The notes under the pieces were generated by a model. That model did no database searches. It had not been told where the DNA came from and was given only the letters and a program-made list of their open reading frames with translations. Shown here piece after piece: positions 1-4,791 of a DNA stretch of 9,256 bases (position 1 is the first letter of the stretch; each line of letters begins with the position of its first letter). The position numbers and the translations under genes are program-made. This stretch comes from Nitrolancea sp040255925 (GTDB lineage Bacteria; Chloroflexota; Chloroflexia; Thermomicrobiales; Thermomicrobiaceae). The stretch covers positions 1-9,256 of the forward strand of contig JBDZVX010000096.1 in NCBI GenBank assembly GCA_040255925.1. The letters run 5' to 3'.

Positions 1-360
1 TTCGTGAACGTCGCACTCCTCTCGCACATGGCCTCGCTTCCCCGTGACTACGATGTGCTGGTCCCGGCACTTGCTGCCGAGCGAAGCGGGCAAGGCGGAA
101 AAGAAACGCTGGAAACCTTACACGCGATCTACGGCAAAGCCTGCGAGCCGGTGATGGAAGAGCGGCTCCGGGCTGGGGCCTTCAAGATTGTCGGAGCCTT
201 CTCCGGGCTCCGCGTCCGCCGGATTCCGGAAGTGGAGATCCGCGCGTTTGACCCGGAACTCCTCTCATTCTTCAACGCGAATACACCGGAAGAATTCACC
301 TGGGCTCAGCAGCGGCTCGCGGATCTGGAACAAGGGCCAGGCAGGTCATTGTTGGCCTGA
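1..360 (+). CDS. mobA: Molybdenum cofactor guanylyltransferase (MobA family), C-terminal part
   Basis: This is the last 119 residues of a protein whose start lies before the window. The reading frame is open from base 1, and the first codon (Phe) fits the 'P-F' end of the CDxPF metal-binding motif of MobA-type nucleotidyltransferases. Further family marks are a 'YDVLVP' segment near fragment residues 17-22, 'LHAIYGKAC' at 40-48 and 'FFNANTPEE' at 90-98 (compare NINTPED in MobA). MobA proteins usually have about 200 residues, so roughly 80 are missing. In the family, the enzyme transfers GMP from GTP to molybdopterin to make the guanine dinucleotide cofactor, in the cytoplasm. With the GTP-binding N-terminus out of view, another MobA-like NTP transferase (for example a CTP-using MocA relative) cannot be excluded. 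The next gene follows 63 bp later on the same strand. Confidence 0.75.
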   Translation, partial: FVNVALLSHMASLPRDYDVLVPALAAERSGQGGKETLETLHAIYGKACEPVMEERLRAGAFKIVGAFSGLRVRRIPEVEIRAFDPELLSFFNANTPEEFTWAQQRLADLEQGPGRSLLA

Positions 361-423
361 GCGTGGTGGCGCAAGCCACGCTGAGTCCGGGCATCCCGGC
401 AACCGGTGGAAAGAAGAGCCGGC

Positions 424-1230
424 ATGAAATCGGAACCGCGCAGCGGCATCATCAGCCTGATGACCGATTTCGGCCTCACCGATACCTATGCCGGGCAGAT
501 GAAGGGCGTGATCCTGGGGATCGACCCGGCGCTCCAGGTCGTTGATCTCACGCACAACATTTCGCCACAAGATGTGGCCGAGGCGGCATTTCAACTGGCG
601 ACGGCTTGGCTGGCATTCCCGGAGGGCACCGTGCATCTCGCGGTTGTCGATCCCGGTGTCGGCACTCCACGGCGGCCGGTAGCCTTCCAGCATCATGGCC
701 ACTTGTTCGTCATGCCGGACAACGGGCTGGCGACGTTCGTTCTGGCCGGCAGCCAGCCGGAACGGCTGGTGGTGCTGGACCGGCCCGACGTCCACCGCCC
801 CCAAGTTTCGCGGACATTCCACGGGCGCGACATCTTCGCGCCGGCTGCCGGCTACCTGGCGACGGGCCGGATGCTGACTGAGGTAGGCTCGACCGCCAAC
901 GCCAAGACGCTGACCCAGCTGGCTATCCCGCCGGTCGAGCGGATTGGATCGACCGTCCGGGGACCGGTCGTTTCGATCGACCACTTCGGAAACTGCCGCA
1001 CGTTGATTCAGCCGGAAGACCTCCCGGCGCCACCCGAGCGGGTTCAGGTGCGCTGCGGTCACGTGGTGATCCGGGGCATCGTTCCCACCTACGGCTCGGT
1101 CGCTGCAGGCCGGACTCTGGCACACTTTGGGAGCCATGGCGGGCTGGAGATCGCCGTCCGTGATGGAAACGCGGCACGGGCTTGGGAGATCACGCGCGGG
1201 ACGATCGTCGAACTCACGCTGGCGGACTAG
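424..1230 (+). CDS. S-adenosyl-L-methionine hydrolase, adenosine-forming (DUF62 / SAM hydroxide adenosyltransferase)
   Basis: A complete 268-aa protein of the SAM chlorinase/fluorinase superfamily. The N-terminus 'ISLMTDFGLTDTYAGQMKG' is the family signature. Asp76 (in VVDPGVGT), Arg83 and His133 (in FHGRDIFAP) have the spacing of the Asp-Arg-His triad that defines the water-using DUF62 hydrolases. 'DNGLA' at 99-103 and 'IDHFGNC' at 185-191, the latter opening the C-terminal barrel domain, also fit. The expected reaction is SAM plus water giving adenosine and methionine. Length is normal for the family. I chose ATG 424 because 'GTGGAAAGAAG' lies just upstream as a purine-rich ribosome binding site. 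A GTG at 406 in the same frame would add six residues. It may be cotranscribed with the mobA-like gene. The family is certain; the physiological role is not settled by the sequence. Confidence 0.9.
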   Translation: MKSEPRSGIISLMTDFGLTDTYAGQMKGVILGIDPALQVVDLTHNISPQDVAEAAFQLATAWLAFPEGTVHLAVVDPGVGTPRRPVAFQHHGHLFVMPDNGLATFVLAGSQPERLVVLDRPDVHRPQVSRTFHGRDIFAPAAGYLATGRMLTEVGSTANAKTLTQLAIPPVERIGSTVRGPVVSIDHFGNCRTLIQPEDLPAPPERVQVRCGHVVIRGIVPTYGSVAAGRTLAHFGSHGGLEIAVRDGNAARAWEITRGTIVELTLAD

Positions 1231-1255
1231 CACATCCAACGGGGACGATCTACGT

Positions 1256-1264
1256 TGGTATACT
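1256..1264 (+). promoter_or_regulatory. Extended -10 promoter for the small tail-anchored protein gene
   Basis: TGGTATACT is a TGn extended -10 followed by TATACT (5 of 6 matches to TATAAT). No good -35 is seen 16-18 bp upstream, as is usual for extended -10 promoters. Transcription would start near 1271, leaving a leader of about 80 nt before GTG 1354. This is a sequence match only. Confidence 0.45.
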
Positions 1265-1337
1265 TTAGCCGCCACCCGTTCCGCGGCCGGAAACCGCTGG
1301 CGCGCCGCGAGAACCGGCGTCAGGAAGAGTTCATTGT

Positions 1338-1344
1338 GGAGGAG
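1338..1344 (+). promoter_or_regulatory. Ribosome binding site deciding GTG 1354 start
   Basis: GGAGGAG lies 9 nt before GTG 1354. This strong Shine-Dalgarno match, together with the promoter near 1256, argues for the internal start rather than the in-frame TTG at 1255, which overlaps the -10 element. Confidence 0.6.
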
Positions 1345-1353
1345 CCGCGAACC

Positions 1354-1617
1354 GTGCCAAAGAAGTCGAAATCGCCCCGGATCAGCGAGTCACAGCTTCA
1401 AGCGTACCGGAACCGGAGAGCCTCCGCGCCGGTGATCGTGCCGGCTGATGGCAAGCCGGCAGCGGAAACCACTGGGGAACATGCGGCGGCCGTGACGACC
1501 TCTTGGGGCCGGGTCGATGAAGAATACGCGATGATCCGAGCGGACTTGATCCGGCTCCTGATCATCGCGGCCCTCATGCTGGGACTGATTTTCGCGCTCT
1601 CGTTTGTGCTCGGCTGA
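1354..1617 (+). CDS. Small tail-anchored membrane protein, unknown function
   Basis: An 87-aa protein. The N-terminus is basic (K/S/R-rich, residues 3-22), followed by a Pro/Ala-rich flexible stretch (23-50). A short amphipathic segment starts 'WGRVDEEYAMIRADL' (51-65) and runs into one hydrophobic helix (about 66-86) that ends the chain. This predicts a C-terminal membrane anchor with the N-terminus in the cytoplasm. I associate an acidic/aromatic segment before a terminal helix with short unnamed proteins common in Chloroflexota, from memory and not checked. The start was chosen by the ribosome binding site at 1338. A longer form from TTG 1255 (120 aa) is possible but less likely. No catalytic motif is visible. 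It sits alone between the SAM hydrolase and the convergent TPR gene. Confidence 0.6.
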   Translation: MPKKSKSPRISESQLQAYRNRRASAPVIVPADGKPAAETTGEHAAAVTTSWGRVDEEYAMIRADLIRLLIIAALMLGLIFALSFVLG

Positions 1618-1645
1618 TCCCGGCTAACGGGTCGGCGAGCACGAA
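1603..1645. terminator. Nested hairpin between convergent genes, possible bidirectional terminator
   Basis: TTTGTGCTCG (1603-1612) pairs with CGAGCACGAA (1636-1645), giving ten base pairs with one G-T. The 23-nt loop holds a second small hairpin, CCCG (1619-1622) with CGGG (1628-1631). The structure overlaps the stop codon of the plus-strand gene (1615-1617) and ends seven bases before the stop of the minus-strand TPR gene. Neither side has a T tract, so a classical intrinsic terminator is not shown. Confidence 0.35.
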
Positions 1646-1651
1646 CCGGCG

Positions 1652-2518
1652 TTAGGACTCTAACCTGGGGTCGTCATCATCCCCATCCGAACGGCCGTTG
1701 TCATCGAGGAATTCCTCCTCTTCCTCCTCGGATGGTTCCAGCACCTCGCCCTCTTCGAGCTCCTCCTCGTTCTCCTCTTCCAATTCCTCGGCTTCGAGGA
1801 GTTCCGCCTCCAGATCGCGCGCGGCGCGGCCAGGGGCCGGTTCCCGGAAGTAGGGCCGGGGCATGCTCACCTTGGCCTGGCGCGGTAATGAGAAATTCCT
1901 CGGCGCCTCCGGGTTCCGGAAGACCTCGCGGAGGATCACCCGGACCGTGTTCCCGGTGAGCGCGACGACAAAGGCTTCGTAGCGATTCCCGGCATTCATC
2001 AACGCCGTGAGCGGCTGGGCGACCTTGGGCTCGAGCTGGCCCAGATAGGCGCCTTGCTCACTGTATACCTGGACCTGATTCGCCTCGATCCGGAGCTGGA
2101 CTTCGTCAGCCGCCACAAGCCGTGACAGGACGACGCTCGGCGCCGGCCGGACTAGATCGGTCACATAGGTCTTACCGGCTTCTTCGACAAAAACGCCAGC
2201 CCGGACCGGACCACCAGGCCGGCCCGACTCCGCCTTCGCCTGCATTTCCTGCCGGATCTGGTCGATCCGGGTAATGCTGCGTTGCGCGATGACATTGGCT
2301 GGATCGATCGCGAGCGCGTAGTGATAGGCCTCTACGGCTTCGTCAAACCGTCCGAGTTCCAAAAGTGCCCGGCCAAGGCGGTTGTAGGCTTCAACATCTC
2401 GCTTGGCCTGCTCGATAATCTTCCGGTTGGCGTCGACCGCCTGTTCCCATTTCCCTTGGACCGCCAGGCGTCGGGCCTCCTCCACCTGCCGGCGCATGGT
2501 TCGGTTGCGTCCATCCAT
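1652..2518 (-). CDS. TPR protein with HIRAN-like beta domain and acidic tail
   Basis: 288 aa in three parts. Residues 7-74 hold two tetratricopeptide repeats; the second (41-74) is canonical, running from 'DVEAYNRLGRALLELGRFDE' to 'ALAIDPAN'. Residues about 138-200 form a predicted beta-rich domain with 'VYSEQGAYLGQLEP' followed by 'LMNAGNRYEAFVV', a pattern resembling HIRAN-type domains. The tail 235-288 is extremely acidic, with 30 of 54 residues Asp or Glu. It is likely a cytoplasmic scaffold or nucleic-acid-associated protein; the partner is unknown. It lies 39 bp after the miaB stop on the same strand, so cotranscription with miaB is likely. The start is uncertain: ATG 2518 begins just before the TPR, TTG 2533 would add five residues, ATG 2497 would remove seven, and none has a strong ribosome binding site. 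The TPR call is firm; the HIRAN comparison is a visual resemblance. Confidence 0.85.
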   Translation of the reverse strand: MDGRNRTMRRQVEEARRLAVQGKWEQAVDANRKIIEQAKRDVEAYNRLGRALLELGRFDEAVEAYHYALAIDPANVIAQRSITRIDQIRQEMQAKAESGRPGGPVRAGVFVEEAGKTYVTDLVRPAPSVVLSRLVAADEVQLRIEANQVQVYSEQGAYLGQLEPKVAQPLTALMNAGNRYEAFVVALTGNTVRVILREVFRNPEAPRNFSLPRQAKVSMPRPYFREPAPGRAARDLEAELLEAEELEEENEEELEEGEVLEPSEEEEEEFLDDNGRSDGDDDDPRLES

Positions 2519-2557
2519 TTGGTATGCTGACAAGCTGGCTAACCGCCCTCTCTTGCA

Positions 2558-3928
2558 CTATCCGTGATGACCAGCCTCCCGCGCGGCCGGAGGTTCACCT
2601 AGGAGATACCACGGGGTGGACTCAGTCACGTGGATATCCACCAGTTCGCCCTGCCAATTCCCCTCGGATTCAAAGAAGACCAGCGTGTTCCCACGCGTTC
2701 GGCCCCGCCAGCGGCCCTTCGCAAACCCGTCGACCAGCACCTCCAGCGTCTGGCCGACGTAGCCCTGGTTCCGCTCGGTGCAGACCCGTTCCTGCAGCTT
2801 CTCGATCGCGCGATGCCGGCGCTTCTTCTCCGCCCAGGGGATGTCATCCTCCCAGCGGGAGGAGAGGGTGCCGGGACGCGGAGAATACATCGCGACATGG
2901 ACCTTCTCGCAACGCAGGTCCTCCAGAAGATCGTAGGTGTGCTGAAACTGCTCATCGGTTTCACCCGGAAAACCGACGATGATATCGGTCGCAATCGTCA
3001 CACCGGCAATCGTCGCGCGGATGGAGGCGATCCGCTCGCGATAATGTTCGACCGTGTAGGTCCGGCGCATGCGCCGGAGCACCTCATTGTCACCGGCCTG
3101 GACCGGCAGGTTGATGTGTTCACAGATCTTGGAACCATCCGCGACCGCCTGCACGATCCGATCCGACATATATTTAGGATGCGAGGTCAGGAAGCGCAGG
3201 CGCTCCAATCCATCGACCTCCTCGACCGCCATCAGCAGGTCGGCGAGATCCGGGTGTTCCGGGAGATCGTGGCCATAGGCATTCACCGTCTGGCCAAGCA
3301 GCGTGACCTCCTTCACTCCTCGCGCGACCATCTGCCGGATCTCGGTCACAATGTCGGCCATCGGCCGGCTGACCTCTCGTCCCCGGCGATAGGGGACGAT
3401 ACAGTAGGAGCAGACGAAGTTACAGCCGTAGATGATCGGGACATAGGCCGTCACATCCGGGCTCGCCGCACCATCCTGATAAAAGTGCGGCAATTCCGCC
3501 AGATCGGCATCGACCTCGGAAAGCTCCGGCGCGATCTCAACCAGGCGATCAAATTCGGACGGGCCATAAAAGAGATCGACATGCGGGAACCGTTCCGCCA
3601 AGCGGGCCTGCTGACCGGTCACCATACAGCCGGTAAGCGCGATCCGCACGTGGGGATTGGCCCTCTTGAGCCGGGCGAGCGAACCGACCTTTCCGGCTAC
3701 TTTATCTTCGGCCGCCTGCCGAACCACGCAGGAGTTGACGATGACAATATCGGCTTCGTTCTCGCTGACCGTCTGAAGATACCCCGCCTGGCGGAGCATC
3801 GCGGCGGCCTTGGCGGATTCCGCCTCGTTCATCTGGCAGCCGATGGTCCAGATACAAAAGCGTTTGGCGCTGAATTCAGCGTCGGTGTGCGCTGTAGGCG
3901 TGTGAAGGTGAAGAGGAGATGAGATCAC
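2558..3928 (-). CDS. miaB: tRNA-2-methylthio-N6-dimethylallyladenosine synthase (MiaB)
   Basis: A complete 456-aa radical-SAM methylthiotransferase. The N-terminal UPF0004 domain carries the three cysteines for the auxiliary 4Fe-4S cluster: Cys31 (IGCQMN), Cys67 (NSCVVR) and Cys101 (TGCMV). The radical-SAM core has the CxxxCxxC triad Cys169, Cys173 and Cys176 within 'CNFVCSYCIVPYRRGRE', the form typical of MiaB rather than RimO or MtaB. 'LPVQAGDNEVLRRMRRTYT' (274-292) and 'DIIVGFPGET' (315-324) are also typical. A TRAM RNA-binding domain occupies about 391-446. The enzyme adds a methylthio group to i6A37 next to the anticodon of tRNAs reading U-initial codons. The start is GTG, fixed by GGAGG six bases upstream. 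A -10 sequence TATAAT lies about 57 bp upstream. The TPR gene follows in the same direction. All catalytic cysteines are present. Confidence 0.95.
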   Translation of the reverse strand: MISSPLHLHTPTAHTDAEFSAKRFCIWTIGCQMNEAESAKAAAMLRQAGYLQTVSENEADIVIVNSCVVRQAAEDKVAGKVGSLARLKRANPHVRIALTGCMVTGQQARLAERFPHVDLFYGPSEFDRLVEIAPELSEVDADLAELPHFYQDGAASPDVTAYVPIIYGCNFVCSYCIVPYRRGREVSRPMADIVTEIRQMVARGVKEVTLLGQTVNAYGHDLPEHPDLADLLMAVEEVDGLERLRFLTSHPKYMSDRIVQAVADGSKICEHINLPVQAGDNEVLRRMRRTYTVEHYRERIASIRATIAGVTIATDIIVGFPGETDEQFQHTYDLLEDLRCEKVHVAMYSPRPGTLSSRWEDDIPWAEKKRRHRAIEKLQERVCTERNQGYVGQTLEVLVDGFAKGRWRGRTRGNTLVFFESEGNWQGELVDIHVTESTPWYLLGEPPAAREAGHHG

Positions 3929-3934
3929 TGCAAG

Positions 3935-3939
3935 CCTCC
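3935..3939 (-). promoter_or_regulatory. Ribosome binding site of miaB
   Basis: On the minus strand GGAGG lies six bases before the GTG at 3928. It fixes the non-ATG start of miaB. Confidence 0.65.
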
Positions 3940-3984
3940 GAACCGGTCACGCTCGATGAATGACGAGCCAAACCACGGGCGGGT

Positions 3985-3990
3985 ATTATA
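3985..3990 (-). promoter_or_regulatory. Probable miaB promoter -10 element, overlapping a plus-strand -10
   Basis: The minus strand reads TATAAT exactly, in an AT-rich island within GC-rich DNA. Transcription would begin near 3978, giving a leader of about 50 nt before GTG 3928. No good -35 is visible. The plus strand at 3987-3992 reads TATACT, so both strands carry a -10-like hexamer here. Confidence 0.5.
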
Positions 3991-4136
3991 CTCGCAATCG
4001 CTGAGCCCGGTGTACCTTGCGCTGCGACCCCAGGGGCGCTTCCCGCTATCCCTTTCGGCTGGGACCGCGCGACGATCAATCACCTCGCTAAGAAGCCGAA
4101 GCTCGCCGAGGCTGGCTGCACGGGGTTCCGTGAGAC

Positions 4137-4292
4137 AACCCCTCGTCATTCTGAGCGAATGCGAAGAATCTTCTAAGCTAGACGATCCTCCACGGAGTTT
4201 ATCCTCGAGCGTAGCGAAGAGTTTAACATGACGAAGCGACGGTGCAGGATGACGGGGTTACTCCATGCTGGAGAAAGGATCGTCTGCTCTTA
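4137..4292. repeat. Cluster of degenerate inverted repeats related to the GTCATTCTGAGCGAAGCGAAGAATCT type
   Basis: Arm A (4137-4153, AACCCCTCGTCATTCTG) is the reverse complement of 4245-4259 (CAGGATGACGGGGTT), apart from a two-base bulge and one T/C change. Inside, 'GAGCGAATGCGAAGAATCTT' (from 4153) recurs as 'GAGCGTAGCGAAGAGTTT' (from 4206). A second arm, AGACGATCC (4180-4188), is inverted at 4277-4285 with similar flanks on both sides. The core words match a short interspersed repeat type that recurs in many bacterial genomes, by my recollection. The order A, B, A', B' suggests two overlapping copies or an insertion into an older copy. No transposase is present. Confidence 0.45.
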
Positions 4293-4293
4293 A

Positions 4294-4530
4294 GCCAGGT
4301 TCAGCTGGCCTCGCTGCAGGAGCGTGGTGCTTGAGCGCCGCGCGAAGGTTGACCGCAAGACCTTGGCACGCACCCCTGCGACCGGTAGCGAGATCGTTCG
4401 TTAACGGAGGGAAATCGTACTATCGCGCGTCAGGGGAAGGGCAGGCGAAGCGCCTGCGCGGGTTACAAGCGGGCTCACGGCTCGCTGGGAGGCAGCGCCG
4501 GCTGGAGTACGTGGCTGGTGCTGTCTTTTT
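4294..4530 (+). ncRNA. Candidate structured non-coding RNA ending at an intrinsic terminator
   Basis: Consecutive plus-strand hairpins fill this stretch. GCCAG 4294-4298 pairs with CTGGC 4305-4309. GCGTG 4322-4326 pairs with CACGC 4367-4371, enclosing AAGGT 4345-4349 with ACCTT 4360-4364. CCCCTG 4373-4378 pairs with CAGGGG 4431-4436. GCAGGCG 4441-4447 pairs with CGCCTGC 4451-4457 around an AAG loop. AGCGGGC 4468-4474 pairs with GCTCGCT 4480-4486. Then comes the terminator at 4491-4530. No protein gene lies upstream on this strand within 3 kb except convergent or antisense ones, so the terminator must end a non-coding or leader transcript. The 5' end is unknown; a start near 3999 from TATACT 3987-3992 is one option. 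I do not find conserved words of RNase P RNA, tmRNA, SRP RNA or common riboswitches. GC-rich DNA forms hairpins by chance, so confidence rests mainly on the terminator. Confidence 0.4.
4491..4530 (+). terminator. Strong intrinsic terminator
   Basis: GGCAGCGCCGGC (4491-4502) pairs base for base with GCTGGTGCTGTC (4514-4525): twelve pairs, three of them G-T. The 11-nt loop is TGGAGTACGTG, and TTTTT (4526-4530) follows at once. It is the only place in the window where a long stem is followed directly by a T run. Confidence 0.7.
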
Positions 4531-4667
4531 CGCCACCAATACACAACGCTATACTAACCATTTCCCCATCCACAATGAATACGCACGAGCGATGATCTTC
4601 GATTCCCGTACCTCATACACATTCGGGAATTAGCCGTACGGACACCGTAGCGGGTCATCCGACCTGT

Positions 4668-4676
4668 TGCTACAAT
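4668..4676 (+). promoter_or_regulatory. Extended -10 promoter for the Cys4-module gene
   Basis: TGCTACAAT is a TGn extended -10 with TACAAT (5 of 6 matches to TATAAT). Transcription from near 4683 gives a leader of about 110 nt before ATG 4792. No clear -35 is present. An inverted repeat at 4602-4630 lies about 40 bp upstream and could be an operator. Confidence 0.45.
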
Positions 4677-4791
4677 GGCCTTTGGGAGATGGAAGAGATG
4701 GCACCCCAGCAACTCATGGGCCGCCTGACAACGCTCACCGCTTCAGGCTCGGTCTGCCGGTTTCCGCCATGTCGCGGGCTGGACCATCACC

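Larger units (their letters stand above)
3929..4791. other. 863-bp intergenic region between divergent miaB and the Cys4-module gene
   Basis: I see no credible protein gene here; the open frames have no domain, signal or convincing ribosome binding site. From left to right it holds overlapping -10 elements (3984-3992), a GC-rich foldable stretch (about 4000-4130), a nest of inverted repeats (4137-4292), a chain of hairpins closing with an intrinsic terminator (4294-4530), a weak TATACT on the plus strand (4550-4555), an inverted repeat ATTCCCG / CGGGAAT (4602-4608 / 4624-4630), an extended -10 promoter (4668-4676), and the leader of the 4792 gene. Confidence 0.6.

Noticed and set aside
361..381. 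Hairpin GTGGC-GCAA-GCCAC right after the mobA stop
   Set aside because: The stem has only five pairs (alternatively six with a 9-nt loop) and no T tract, too weak to call a terminator.
346..1275. 309-codon open frame antisense to the SAM hydrolase
   Set aside because: It is a shadow of a strongly supported gene, and its Arg/His/Pro-rich product has no family pattern.
2630..3922. 430-codon open frame antisense to miaB
   Set aside because: Long antisense frames are expected opposite G/C-ending codons. miaB has complete catalytic motifs, and the antisense product (Asp/His/Arg-rich) shows none.
4060..4069. TGGGACCGCG resembles the T-box antiterminator core (TGGNACCGCG)
   Set aside because: No following CGTCCC-type pairing partner, no nearby terminator with a T run, no specifier stem that I can recognise, and no aminoacyl-tRNA synthetase or amino acid gene downstream. 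Ten bases in GC-rich DNA can match by chance.
3956..4231. 91-codon open frame on the plus strand
   Set aside because: It spans the divergent -10 region and the interspersed repeat; the product is Ser/Arg-rich with no recognisable pattern.
4265..4633. 122-codon open frame on the plus strand
   Set aside because: It runs through the intrinsic terminator and all the hairpins, has no ribosome binding site or domain pattern, and changes composition along its length.
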